From contig CM060192.1 of the NCBI GenBank assembly GCA_030549335.1, positions 23,192,157 through 23,256,156 on the forward strand: DNA of 64,000 nt. Reading direction: 5' to 3'. Both the position numbers and the translations under genes were made by a program. Below are positions 24,646 to 36,706 of this stretch, one piece after another. The notes beneath the pieces were generated by a model, which saw only the letters and a program-made list of their open reading frames with translations, was not told where the DNA came from and did no database searches. Position 1 is the stretch's first letter. Each line of letters opens with the position of its first letter. This stretch comes from Pontederia crassipes. Taxonomy: Eukaryota > Streptophyta > Magnoliopsida > Commelinales > Pontederiaceae.

Positions 24646-25791
24646 TGTTGGAACAAAGTTTTAATGACATGTAGAATTATATTTTGATGATACAAACTTC
24701 GAAACATTAAAATTAAATGTTGAAAAAGTTTAAAAAAATGGACAACTTTATGCACTACATTTTGATTAGATAATTGACTATGATCTTATTAGATTATGGA
24801 TTAATGATAAATATCAAAGTTATAGAGAATCATGTTAGCTATCCATATAATTTAAGATTATCTAATTTATATAAATGTGCAAAAGATTATGCTCAAAATA
24901 GTGTTGGTCGGTCAACTTGTCAATCGAAACAAAGAAGATCGGTCGAGACAATACCGGACGACCGAATGGAGATGTTGGTCGACCGATCAAAATTGAGCTT
25001 GTCCCAGTTGACGCTGAGACAATACTGACCGATTGATAGTCCGGTCGATCGATCAAGTGTTAGAAGCTGAAAAAATCGCACAACGGTCACACAAACCGAT
25101 CGACCGGTCCATATGTGTGATCGACCGACATCTAGGTCAAATAAACAGTAACGGTTATTTTTTTTAGAAAAATGGTGGAACAAATTCTGGACGAAATTTT
25201 CAAGTACTAGGACCTATTTTTCACGTACTCATCCATTCATTGAAGAAAAATTTCAAGTTATCAAAAGAAGATATTTTCCTTGAAGTTTTTGTTTTAAAGT
25301 TTTCTCTTATCTTCTTGTGAGCATAGTATTATAAAAAAGAGACATTTTGATCAGAAAAACTTAAAGAGCTCCTATGTAAAAGAGGTTCAAAATCTTGCCT
25401 CTTGAATGAGAGAAAATATTGGAGGAGAGGTGTGCCTTACATCTCGAAGCGAAGAAAAGGCAGTGGTGTAAAGAACTTTTCTTCCTTGCCTCATTTGGAA
25501 CAAAAAAAGAGTTCTAATGACGATCTCGAGGTCGAGAAGTCGGAGCAAGGATGCAGGCAAGATGTGGTCAAACCTCGTCAACAATCATCGTGTTCATTTG
25601 TGTTTGATTTCTCTCTTCCTCTTCTTCTCATATTATGATGCATGAGATGTGATTTGATTTGTGTTGATTTAAAAAATTATCAAATCGATTTTAAGTTTCC
25701 GTGATAATTTTCATAAAATTAATATTTTTATTTTAACATCAATTCATCCCTCCTCCCACCCCCTTTTCTTGGTGTCCTTTTGGATCCAACA
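24646..25791 (+). repeat. 3' LTR of the Copia-type element
   Basis: 1,146 bp, TGTTGG...CCAACA. Preceded by a polypurine tract. It holds the same CGATCGACCG-type palindrome cluster (about 24,905-25,130) as the 5' LTR. Confidence 0.85.
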
Positions 25792-26987
25792 CTTCTTTTA
25801 TTTATTTATTTTTTTTCTAATGAGTGATGTAGAACAACCAACTACCATATACTCTCTAATGTCGGCCTTTGAGTTGAATAAGTGATCTTTGTTGGTGTAC
25901 CTCGGTTGTCGGCGACGGGGAGAAAGGGAAGAACTTTTGTGTGGAACTAAAACATTCTAATTTATATCTTTTTTACTTAATTAACTTTCAATAAGATCCC
26001 CTAATTAATTATTCTAAATGTAGTATTTATATATATTTCAATCTGATTCAAATTCTTTTTCTATCTATATTCAATTCATGACTTATTTCAATAAAAGTAT
26101 ACTTTATTTTATCCTTTTATTTCATTTTCTCTAATTTTTGAAATTAAATCGCGTGATACTATTTTATCACCTAATTTCATAATAAAATAAATAAGATATT
26201 ATTATTTCATTTTTGGAAATACATTTTTAAACTTAAAATTCTTAATTTCATCCTAATTAAAATTCTTTATCCATTAAGCTTATATTTTAATTGAAATTCA
26301 AATTAAATTTCTGGCCTTAATCTAGTCAAAATTTTCATTCAAAACCTAATCTCCCAATTAGAATTTATCTTTCATTCTTTTCATATTCATTGTTTAATTA
26401 TAATTTTGCTTTTATATTTTTTCTCCTTTAATTCATTAAAATTTAAATTAAATTACTCATCAACCTTCTTCGAATTTCGGGGTCACATATGAGCATTTAA
26501 TCTAGAAGTCGGGATAAGTTGATACGTACTTCGTCAACAGATCATATTATGATCATTCGTACAATTTGAACGTTTCTCAATTAAAAAACGGATTATATAT
26601 AGGGTGATTTATTCGATTAAAAAAATATTATCAATATTCTCGAAATATTTTCATAAATTTATGTTAATGTCCAATATAATTTTATTTGATAATTGACACA
26701 ATCTTACGTTTATCATTTATATACTATATATATTCCAAAATTTTATATTAATTGTGAAAAGTAGTGAAACGACCACCAATCCTTAAACATGAAATACCTG
26801 CTGAATTATATTAATAGTTTAGAAGTTAGAAGTTATGTTACTATAATGGCCAATATAATTGAATATATATATCATAAGGTAAAAACTAAACTTTTATGTT
26901 CTCAAATCTTCTGCTTTAATTATAAATAGTTTAGCTATTTTTTTCTTTGATAATGATTTGCATTCATGAATGAAAGAGTAGAGAACA
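25792..26987. other. AT-rich DNA between the Copia and gypsy elements
   Basis: Nothing coding was recognised. A short GC-richer patch near 25,890-25,930 stands alone. Confidence 0.55.
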
Positions 26988-26992
26988 AATGA

Positions 26993-28899
26993 TGTACACC
27001 AGAATAAAAAAAATTAATAAATAAATAAATAGATAACCAAATGGATAAGATCAAGAGTAGACAGCTATGCCTATGAATGAATAAAATCAAAAAAGGGCAA
27101 TTTGGATACTTCCTTCCATCAAAACTCCTATAAAAAAAGAGCTCCTCTTGGACAGCCCCTCTCCCTTCCATTTGCCTCATTTTCATCAAGGAAGTTGCTG
27201 TAGGAGCTCCCCCATGTGCCATCAAGGATCATAAGTTCTCTCATTTCTGCATTAGTTTGATTTCCAATGACATTCCCTTACCTTCTTCTCCAATCGATTG
27301 CTTCATAGGTGGAGGACAAGGGGAGGACAACCGTCGATAACCAGAGGGGTTTCAAGCAAGAATCAACCATGGAAGGAGGTGGGTGAATCCGAAATCCCTC
27401 TGCATAACTTAATTAGCATTAGGGCAGAATTAAGGTTCTCATCTTGAAATGTGTTCTTGATTAATGAAAGAAAGTGGAAAAGAAATGGATTGATTGTATT
27501 CTTGTGTTTGATCCTTGATTTATGATTCCCTATGACTATGGATGTATTTTGTATCATTCCTTCATGTTTAGATGTTCATTTGTAAGCTATGATTGCATTT
27601 TGGATTGAAAATCGCTGAAAATTCGATTCTGTCCGATTCTGTTTTCACAACGACCGGCATGAAAATCGGTCGACCGACCAGTACAGTCCGGTCAACCGAT
27701 CATTCCTTCTGAGTCTCTTCTTACGTTGGCCGACCGGCCGACCGAATGCCACTGTACAGACCGAGCACCATCGGTCGATCGATCCAGAGATATCGGTCGA
27801 GCGGTGTCCAAGACTTAGTGGACAGAGAACCATTGAATTAAATTAGACCGACCAGTCGATCGACCCAAAGATATCAGTCGACCGGTGCTAAGAAATCGGT
27901 CGACCGATCAAAGAGAACCGGTCGACCGACCCTTATCCAGAATTTATTTTGATTGCTGATTGACCTAGATTCATTCCATGATTATGATATGCTATTCCTT
28001 ACTGATTGAATTGTTGTGTGACTGAATCATTTGTCTTGTTATTGATCTGTCCAATGATACAACCCCTTTATAAAACGAAAGAATGATGAATTGATAAAGT
28101 GATTAAAGTAAGAAATATGAAGAGATAGAGGGTGGCCAGCCCATGCTAAGTGCTTATAGTGAAGGGTCGCTCCCTTAGCCATGGTTTGATCACTCATTGA
28201 CTGCACAAGACTGTATTATTTGCTCGGCGTAAAACCGTCAAAAGTTAAAGGCACCTTAAGTCTCTAAGACTAAGAAAAGTACAAGGATAAAGAGTATGTA
28301 CAAGTGATAAGAGTATGATGATGATAAGTGAAGCATGATTATTGATCCAGTATGATTATGGTAACCCTTCATGATTATATGACCCATGATTCCTTTTAAC
28401 CATTGATATCTCAAATCGAATGATCTTATGTTCTCTATCTGATCATGTTATAAGTGATTACTGATTCTGACTATTGCTATTTATTATTATGCATTGAGTA
28501 TTATATGGATCCCCACTAGGCTGTATAGCTTACGGGAGGACTTCCTCCCCTGTGTTGATTTCCACAGGGTCAGGTCAGTGATGGTGTTGAGATCGTGTGT
28601 CGTGACCAGCTCGAACGATGATAAAGCACATAAACTGACAGAGGGCCTAGTTATCTTTTCTCTATTTTTCGCATTTATGAACTTGAGATGTAATCCAAAT
28701 ATTATGGTTATTATGGAGACTTTGTAGTACTTTGAGACTTTAGCTACTATGATATTCTTATTTTCTCTCTTTATTCTTATTGTTGACATGTCATCATTTT
28801 AATTGAGATTTGGTCAATTGTTAGTCAAAGTTAGTATTTTTCGTAGCGCCTTCGGAGATATCCTCGTCACGTGGCGTTGGTCGATTTGGGAGCATTACA
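26993..28899 (+). repeat. 5' LTR of the 27-35 kb gypsy element
   Basis: 1,907 bp ending GGGAGCATTACA. A TATAAAAAAAG box is at 27,129-27,139 (about 137 bp in). At about 27,650-27,930 it carries roughly ten copies of CGGTCGACCG-like palindromes, several preceded by AGAGATAT or AAGATATC. The start TGTACACC is altered from TGTAACAC of the 3' LTR. Confidence 0.88.
27129..27139 (+). promoter_or_regulatory. TATA box of the 5' LTR
   Basis: TATAAAAAAAG about 137 bp inside the LTR. The matching place in the 3' LTR (about 33,470-33,530) lacks this segment and instead has a duplicated CCTCTCCCTTCCATTTGCC. If real, the start site places the palindrome array inside the transcript leader. Confidence 0.5.
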
Positions 28900-28903
28900 T
28901 TTA

Positions 28904-28916
28904 TGGTATCAGAGCC
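28904..28916 (+). promoter_or_regulatory. Primer-binding site of the 27-35 kb gypsy element
   Basis: TGGTATCAGAGCC, an exact match to the plant initiator tRNA-Met complement, five bases after the LTR end. It sets the element on the plus strand. Confidence 0.88.
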
Positions 28917-30078
28917 TAAAGTCAGGACTCTCTTGACGTCCTATTGTATAAGATAGTATGGTAATAGTTCATGTGATTTCACTGAGCAGTTGCCACACCC
29001 TCCACCGTAAAGTACAAGTAATATCTTTCTTGCTTTGTGTCATTCTTTGTTGATGTATCGATGCTTATTTCATAAGAGTGGTTGATTCCTAAGAAGGTTA
29101 TTTTGTATGATAAGAATCAACCTAAAGAGTATTAGTGATTATGCAAAAGGGGCATAAAGGTTATGAAAAATTGGGAAAGAATAAGTAATGCATGGGGATG
29201 ATTATACATACATGAAGAATCAGTCTTATATATATTTAGAAAAAAATATAAGAAATAATTTTATTTTTTTCAATTCATGTTTTCCATCTCTTTCATGATC
29301 ATCCTACTCACGGACTTCTTCTGACTGCAGTAGTATGAAGAGGGAAATGAGTAGGCATATTGCAAAGAGATGTAGATTTATGATAGAAATGAGGGAATTA
29401 TAAGAATAAATAAAAGAATTGTCTCACACAATAAGTAGGTGTGAGATGGTTCCAAAATAGTAGAAGTGAATTTTATAGAAAATCAAGCATGCCTAAGTTA
29501 TGATTTATTGTTATGAGTTATGTGATTCCATGAGGTTGTCAAGATAGAGGTTTATTTATATGTTATATTGATAAGTAGGCACCCATAATGCTTGTTGTAC
29601 CTTATACTTCATATGGTCTCTATATTATGTTGATAAAAGTCTGAAGAAAATTCAAACTAGTTATATGAATTCTTATTACCTCATATTGAGTTAAGAGTTA
29701 GATATATGGATGAATAAACATAAAATTTTGAAAGACTCAGAAGTCACATTGGATTGAAGAATGAATACCAAACAGTCGTCGGCTACCCCTTTTTAGTTGA
29801 TCGAAAGACATTGACAAACGGACGTCCACTCCTCCTTTCGGACGACCGCTAAATGAACTAGAAATGGACAACCGTTTGACTTATAGGCGTCCGATATGTG
29901 GATGAAAGGAAATTCGATTCTAATCGAATCCTTTGATTTATTAAGCCTTTGCCCACCCGACTTGTTATGAAGTGAAACGAACTTAAAAATGATGCGGAAC
30001 TATGCATAATATAACCTTGATCTAATTACAGGTCGAAAGAGAGGTCCACTATAATGATGAAAAGTTATGCTGGCTTAG

Positions 30079-30365
30079 AGCAAGGTCATCTCCTTCGAGG
30101 GATGTTTTCGCATAGCACAAGGTAGCGATGTCATCTTCTTCGAGGGATGTTTCCGCCTAAAATAAGGTTTTATCTTCACTCATGTTATGGCCTAGTGCGA
30201 GGTCATCTCCTCTGAGGGATGTTTCCAACTAGTGCGAGATTATCCTCATCTTTATGGATATTGCTGCTTAGGACGAGATCATCTCCAATGAGGGATGTTG
30301 CCGTCTAGTGCGAGATCATCCACACTCTCATAGATGTTTCCGCCTTGTGCGAAGTCATCTGACTT
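30079..30365 (+). repeat. Imperfect tandem repeat with a unit of about 36-45 bp
   Basis: A unit of the form TAGTGCGAGGTCATCTCC followed by GAGGGATGTTTCCG recurs about seven times (anchors near 30,097, 30,142, 30,214, 30,253, 30,289 and 30,329). It lies where gag/pol of an intact gypsy element should be. No open frame spans it. Confidence 0.75.
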
Positions 30366-31589
30366 AACAGAGCTGGCCGTGACACTGATCCCCCACTGGC
30401 CCGTGATGGTCTACCCATGATTCATCTTAAAGGTTTAATGTTGATATATGTCTGAGAATGATAAGGATGAACATGTACAAAGTTATGATTCTTGTTATTG
30501 ATGCCAAGTTAAAAGATGGACAATTGCATGAAAAAGGACCAATGAAAGATATGAAAATAGACTAATGTATGATATGAAAATGGACTATGGTAGGTTACGA
30601 AAATGGACAATGTGCAAAAGATAAAGATGATTGCTTGTCTTGTATTTTGGTGATTGCTTTGTTTTTCCCTACCTTATTGCTTGAATTCATTCTATGTGTT
30701 TGTCTGCATTCATGATGTTCTATTAAGGACTTATGTTATGTAGCGTGCATAAAATTGTTTGGGTTCATTATGGATTGGATTTTACCATGTGTTACGTCGA
30801 CCGATCGAATCATCATCCTAATCGTAACTTTGTTTCGGGGTGCTTCTCACTCCCTATATAATTATATTAGTTTATTCCCCTATACATGGAGGGAAAGACA
30901 CTCAACTTCAAAAGAAGAGAGCTTGTTGTGGTGATATATAACCATTGGCTTTCTATGAAAGTATATGACATGATATTGTAATGGAAAGATAAATCAATAG
31001 AAGACAATGCAAGGTAAACTAAGAAGTTAAAGTTGAAGGCAACTTCCATGATTAATTTATCGAACAAAGTATTGACATTGATTAATGAATCATCTTATTC
31101 CAATGACATAGATAGCCAAGAATAATCCATTCCCAAATGATTTATAAGACTTTTGTTGATTCCAAACAAAATTGTCGCATTGAACAATTTCTTATTCTTG
31201 TACTTTGTGCAATCCCTCAAGCTATATGATCGAAGTCGAAGGTCAAGTGACCATACCTCTAGATGACTATCATCATACCATATCACAAGAACATCGGCAT
31301 TGGGCGACGTTAAACGTTGATTTTCACTGAATCCAAATAAATTACTAACATTGAATCATGTATCGTTATGGACGATAGACCAATAGCAATAGATGCCAAG
31401 TGAATATTAGATCGATAACTATATTGTAATTAAACTCACATATGCAATGATCCTTGAAGATCATGAGGTTATGAAAAAATGATAGCTTTGTCCCTGGAAT
31501 CCCAATGTTAAACAATTTAGAAAAATAAAGTTTCAAAGGAAAGGATAAAATGTTAAAAGCATAATTGACGGTAAAAATAGAAGCCTAAG

Positions 31590-31815
31590 ATAACATCGGA
31601 GTGTAATCAATTGTTTGTATCTAAATACAATTATCACATGTTGGGGATATGTACACTTAATTGGCATGGTAATTGGAATGACCATTTACATGTGATCAAA
31701 ATTACTTATGATAATGGCCACCAATCAAATATTTTAGAATACCGTTCGATTACATTGACAACCTTGTTGTCCCCCACTCAATTGAGTGAAATAGGCAAAA
31801 AGAAATCATGAACGA
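31590..31815 (+). pseudogene. Decayed integrase fragment, extra copy
   Basis: The frame LNWHGNWNDHLHVIKITYDN, then HQSNILEYRSI and a SPTQLSEIGKKK end, aligns with the integrase stretch LDWQGNWVEHIHMIEFTYNN...HWGEVGEEK found 1 kb downstream (32,600-32,770). It is much more decayed than that copy, so the element holds two integrase-derived segments of different age or origin. Confidence 0.7.
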
Positions 31816-32067
31816 AGAAAATATGTTAAGAAGGTTGAACGAATTATGAAAAAGGTTAAAAGGAGAAGAGCTATGCAAACGAAGGTATACAAAAAGATAT
31901 CGTTAATGATGGTGATCAAATGTTACTGAAAGCTTCTTATACGAAAGAGGTAATGCAGATAAGTAAGGAGTAATTAGTCCTCACTGCTATGGACCATTTC
32001 AGTATCAAAATTAGTCGGCAAGGTTGCACATAGGTTGATACTACTCTCTTCTTATGGATGAGTGCCA

Positions 32068-33320
32068 TAAGTTTGAGTTTGTCATCCATCCTGGGAGCAT
32101 TAAGACGTAAAGATGTACAACGCAGTATTGGTGGCCTGACATGAAGGAGATAGCTGAGTATGTGTCTAGATGTCTGGTGTGCCAGCAGGTGAAGATTGAG
32201 CATCAGATGTCATATGGAAAATTGAAGTCTTTAGATATTCCACAGTGGAAGTGAGATAATATTACCATGGATTTCATATCCAACTTGCCCAGGTCCAAGA
32301 AGGGTCATGATGCTGTACGGGTGGTGGTAGGCAGATTCACGAAGACGACACACTTCATTTCTATTCGGTGGTAGCAATCGGTAGAGAGTTTATTGAACTT
32401 GTATGTTAGGGAGGTGATTAGACTACATGGCATTCCAGCATCGATTATTTCCGATCGAGACCCATATTCACTATTAGATTCTGAAAGAGCATGCAGCAAG
32501 CATTTGGCACAAGACTAAATTTTAGCACTGCTTTCCACCCTCAGATCGACGGGCAGTCTAAGAAGACTATTCAGACATTAGAGGACATGCTGCGAGCATG
32601 TGCACTAGATTGGCAAGGCAACTGGGTTGAACACATTCATATGATCGAATTTACTTATAATAACAGCTACCATTTCAATATTAGTATGGCACCCTTTGAG
32701 GCTTTATATGGTAGACCTTGTCGTCCACCCGCTCACTGGGGTGAAGTAGGTGAAGAGAAAATCATGAGTAAGCAAGAAGTGAAGTAGGCAGTAGAGTATG
32801 CCGAGAAGGTGGAGCTGATCAAGCAGATGATGAAGACAGCTCAGAGCAGACAGAAGAGTTATGTTGATAAGGGCAGACATGAGCAGATTTTTCATGCTGG
32901 TGATAAGGTTCTGCTGAAGGTGTCTCCTATGAAGGGAGTTATGAGATTCAGTAAACGAGGGAAGCTCAACCCTCGGTACGTGAAACCTTTCGAGGTACTG
33001 GAGTTAGTAGGTGAAAACAGGCTAGCCTTGCCACCTTCTTATGAATGAGTGCATAATGTATTTCATGTTTCCATGCTTAAGAAGTACAAGCATCATGCTG
33101 CCAATGTTTTACAAATCGAAGAGTCAAATCTAGCTACTGATTTGACCTTCGCAGAGTACCCGACACACATAGTAGAACGGAAAGTACAACGCCAAAAGAA
33201 TAAAGATGTAGCTATGATCAGGGTGGCATGGTGTTTTCATCACGACGATGAGGCCACATGAAAACTCGAATCAGAGATGCGCCAAGAATTCTCGCACCTA
33301 TTCGGTAAGACCTCTACTTA
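32068..33320 (+). pseudogene. Gypsy integrase and chromodomain remnant
   Basis: Order seen: HPGSIKT and CLVCQQVK of the zinc-binding region, ITMDFISNLPRSKKGHDAV (first catalytic Asp), HGIPASIISDRDPY (second Asp), a frameshift near 32,470-32,490, then FSTAFHPQIDGQSKKTIQTL. Where the family has Glu in DGQSER, this copy has Lys (32,560-32,562), so the catalytic acid is lost. Next come FTYNNSYHFNISMAPFEALY, VLLKVSPMKGVMRF, VFHVSMLKKY, and a chromodomain-like tail (PTHIVERKVQRQKNKDVAMI, then VAWCFHHDDEAT). Stops at about 32,787, 33,046 and 33,259 break the frame. It once inserted the element's cDNA; the chromodomain would have steered it to modified chromatin. Confidence 0.85.
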
Positions 33321-33362
33321 GTGCAAAATTTGAGGATGAATTTTCTTATAATGGGGTAATGA

Positions 33363-35232
33363 TGTAACACTTGAATAAAAAAAAGATAACCAAATGGATA
33401 AGATCAAGAGTGGACATCTATGCCTATGAATGAATAAGAGAAGAAAAGGGCAATTTGGACACTTCCTTCCATCAAAACCTCTCCCTTCCATTTGCCCCCT
33501 CTCCCTTCCATTTGCCCCTTTGCCATCAAGGAAGTTATTGTAGGAGCTTTCCCATGTGCCATCAAGGATCATAGGTTCTCATTTCTGCATTAGTTTGATT
33601 TCCAACGACATTCCCTTACCTTCTTCTCCAATCGATTGCTTCGTAGGTGGAGGACAACAAGGGGAGGACAATCGTCGGTAACCGGAGGGGTTTCAAGCAA
33701 GAATCAACCATGGAAGGAGGTGGGTGAATCCGAAATCCCCCTGCATAACTTAATTAGCATTAGGGCAAAATTAGGGTTCTCATCTTGAAATGTGTTCTTG
33801 ATTAATGAAAGAAAGTGCAAAAGAAATGGATTGATTGTATTCTTGTGTTTGATCCTTGATTTATGATTCCCTATGACTATAGATGTGTTTTGTATCATTC
33901 CTTCATGTTTAGATGTTCATTTGTAAGCTATGATTGCATTTTGAATTGAAAATCGCTGAAAATTCGATTCTATTTTCATGACGACCGGTCGACCGATCCA
34001 GAAATATCGGTCGATCGGTCCGACTAGTACAGACCGGTCGACCGATCATTCCTTCTGAGTCTCTTCTTACGTCGGCCGGCCGAAGGTCACTGTACAGATC
34101 GAGCACCATCGGTCGATCGATCCAGAGATATCGGTCGACCGGTGCCCAAGACTTAGCTGACAAAGAACCATTGAATTAATTAGACCAACCGGTCGACCGA
34201 CCCAAAGATATCGGTCGACCGGTGCTAAGAAATTGATCGACCGATCAGAGAGAATCGGTCGACCGACCCTTATGCAGAATTCATTTTGATTGCTGATTGA
34301 CCTAGATTCATTCCATGATTGTAATATGCTATTCCCTACTGATTGAATTGTTGTGTGACTGAATCATTTGTCTTGTTATTGATCTGTCCAATGATCCAAC
34401 CCCTTTATAGAATGAAAGAATAATGAATTGATAAAGTGATTAAAGTAAGAAAGATGAAGAGATGATGGACAGCCTATGCTAAGTACTTATAGTGAAGGGT
34501 CACTTCCTTAGTCATGGTTTGATCACTCATTGACTGCACAAGACTGTATTATTTGCTTGGCGTAAAATCTCCAAAAGTTAAAGGCACCTAAAGTCACTAA
34601 GACTAAGAAAAATACAAGGATAAAGAGTATATACAAGTGATAAGAGTATGATGATGATAAGTGAAGCATGATTATTAATCCAGTATGATTATGATAACTT
34701 TTCATGATTATATGATCCATGATTCCTTTTAATAATTGATATCTCAAATCGAATGATCTTATGTTCTCTATCTGATCCCTGTTATAAGTGATTATTGATT
34801 CTGACTATTGCTATTTATTGTTATGCATTGAGTATTATATGGATCCCCGCTAGGCTGTATAACTTACGAGAGGACTTCCTCCCCTGTGTTGATTTCCATA
34901 GGGTCAGGTCAGTGATGGTGTTGAGATCGTGTGTCGCGACCAGCTCGAACGATGATAAAGCACATAAACTGACAGAGGGCCTAGTTATCTTTTCTCTATT
35001 TTTCGCATTTATGAACTTGAGATGTAATCCAAATATTATGGTTATTATGGAGACTTTGTAGTACTTTGAGACTTCAGCTACTATGATATTCCTATTTTCT
35101 CTCTTTATTCTTATTGTTGACATGTCATCATTTTAATTGAGATTTGGTCATTGTTAGTCAAAGTTAGTATTTTCCGTAGTGCCTTCGGAGAGATCCTCGT
35201 CACGTGGCGTTGGTCGATTTGGGGGCGTTACA
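33363..35232 (+). repeat. 3' LTR of the 27-35 kb gypsy element
   Basis: 1,870 bp, TGTAACAC...GCGTTACA. The CGGTCGACCG array is at about 33,985-34,270, with a slightly different number and order of motifs from the 5' copy. The segment with the 5' LTR's TATA box is replaced by a tandem copy of a C-rich word. Confidence 0.88.
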
Positions 35233-35237
35233 AATGA

Positions 35238-36706
35238 GAAATTGCATAAACGACAATAAGTAAATTATAAAAAACTAAAGATAGCCAGAAAAAACATATA
35301 TGCCAAAATAAAATAGTAGTTAGAAAAATATTGTATGTTAAAAATAAACATTTTGAAATAAAGATAAACTATGTACATATACTTTTTAACTAATTTTAAA
35401 ATAAGTAAATCATAGTTGAAGCAAATAAAATAAATTTTTTATAACCTTACATTTTGTACTACAAAAATAATTATAATTTACTTTTTATTGAGTAAATTAA
35501 TCACATGAAAATGTGAGCACAACCATGCATTAACAGGCCATCACGGGCCGAGTCGACTTTGTCCACGTGGCTGCGTGTGTGCGCCAATAGAGAAAGGGAA
35601 ATTGGTATGAGAAGAGTAAAATAATAGAATATTATATTTCTTAAAATTGAAAATATTCATATTTTAAAAAATAATTTTCAAATTTATAATATTTTATAAT
35701 TAAATCATTTTATGATAAATAGATTATATTTGATATTATGAAAATATAAAATTAACAATATAATAATGTGGTTAAAATAAAAAAAAATAAAATTCAGTAA
35801 AAAAAAAGTTGGAATACAAATATTTGTGTCGGTCATTTGCTTTGGGATTAAATGACAAAATATCGTGCAAACATCACATAAATTAAATATAAAGCGATCG
35901 AATTTCAATTTTTTTAAAATCATTTTAAAAAAGTGAAATCATCATTTTTAACCTAACATATTCTCATCCTTTCACTTTTTTCAAATGTATTTTATTTTTT
36001 ATTATGTATCCATATATTATTATAATAAATATCAACTATTTGTAATAAAATATTTTATTATAAAATATTATATTTTAAATTATATTTTTTCGAACCATGA
36101 ACGAAAATAAGAATATACTTACTTTTTCAAGAATATGATATTACATTATTTATTTTATTGAAAATTATCCTCCAATCAAAGAGCCTATTTGGTTGATAGA
36201 TACAACTGATGATAATTAGTTGAAATGTTCTTTTGATAGGAGGTTATCCATGATGATGATACAAGATTACGCAACATGATATCCCTCGGTAGTGTTTGGG
36301 TGTCACACAAATAATTCTACAAAATGACCATCGAACCGTTGCAGTTATTTAGAAGTGGAGTCGCCGCTTTCCCCTTTTTCTTCCATATGAAGGTTTTTGT
36401 CCTAGCTTCTTTTCTTTGTTCTATACTTCAACCTTGCTCTTTGGGAAGGTCTCCACTTGCTTGGCATCAATGGTGTGCTCATATATGAAGTCATTTAATG
36501 TGAGTTGTTAGTTTTCACCTTACCTCAGTAAATATTTATTTTTGTCTTAATGCAAATATAAAATAAAAACATGTCATAAAAGTTGGTGAAGACATGTTAC
36601 AAATCATTTTTTTCTTCTTCTTTTCCAACCATCGTCTCCTTGGGGTCTACAAATCTACTTACAATTGTTTTTACATTTCTGAACAAGGGACACCGGACAT
36701 ATCTAT
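35238..36706. other. Very AT-rich intergenic DNA
   Basis: No gene or repeat boundary was recognised. A short GC-richer patch at about 35,535-35,585 is isolated. Confidence 0.55.

Larger units (their letters stand above)
12364..25791 (+). mobile_element. Copia-type LTR retrotransposon, gag-only, carrying a nested gypsy element
   Basis: Two similar LTRs (12,364-13,535 and 24,646-25,791) bound it. The 3' copy has perfect TGTTGG/CCAACA ends; the 5' copy has them as TATTGG/CCAATA. A tRNA-Met primer-binding site (about 13,538-13,550) follows the 5' LTR. A purine tract (AAAAAGAGGGAAAT) abuts the 3' LTR. Removing the nested element leaves about 4.7 kb with only about 2.4 kb of interior, coding a decayed gag and no protease, integrase or reverse transcriptase. 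The gag resembles the SIRE/Maximus lineage of Copia. Flanks CTTTC and CTTCT do not match exactly, so the target duplication has decayed or the 5' border is a base or two off. Confidence 0.85.
26993..35232 (+). mobile_element. Ty3/gypsy chromovirus-type retrotransposon, pol largely deleted
   Basis: Flanked by the 5-bp duplication AATGA (26,988-26,992 and 35,233-35,237). LTRs at 26,993-28,899 and 33,363-35,232, with a tRNA-Met primer site at about 28,904-28,916. The interior is about 4.5 kb. It has no recognisable gag, protease or reverse transcriptase, then two integrase-derived stretches and a chromodomain-like tail (as in Tekay-type chromoviruses). The two LTRs are very similar in their 3' halves: in one shared 100-residue shadow frame only four residues differ. 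This points to a young insertion of an already defective copy. Confidence 0.9.

Noticed and set aside
28487-35123. Pair of identical-looking 100-codon ORFs (28,487-28,789 and 34,821-35,123)
   Set aside because: They are minus-strand readings of the two LTR copies, not a gene pair.
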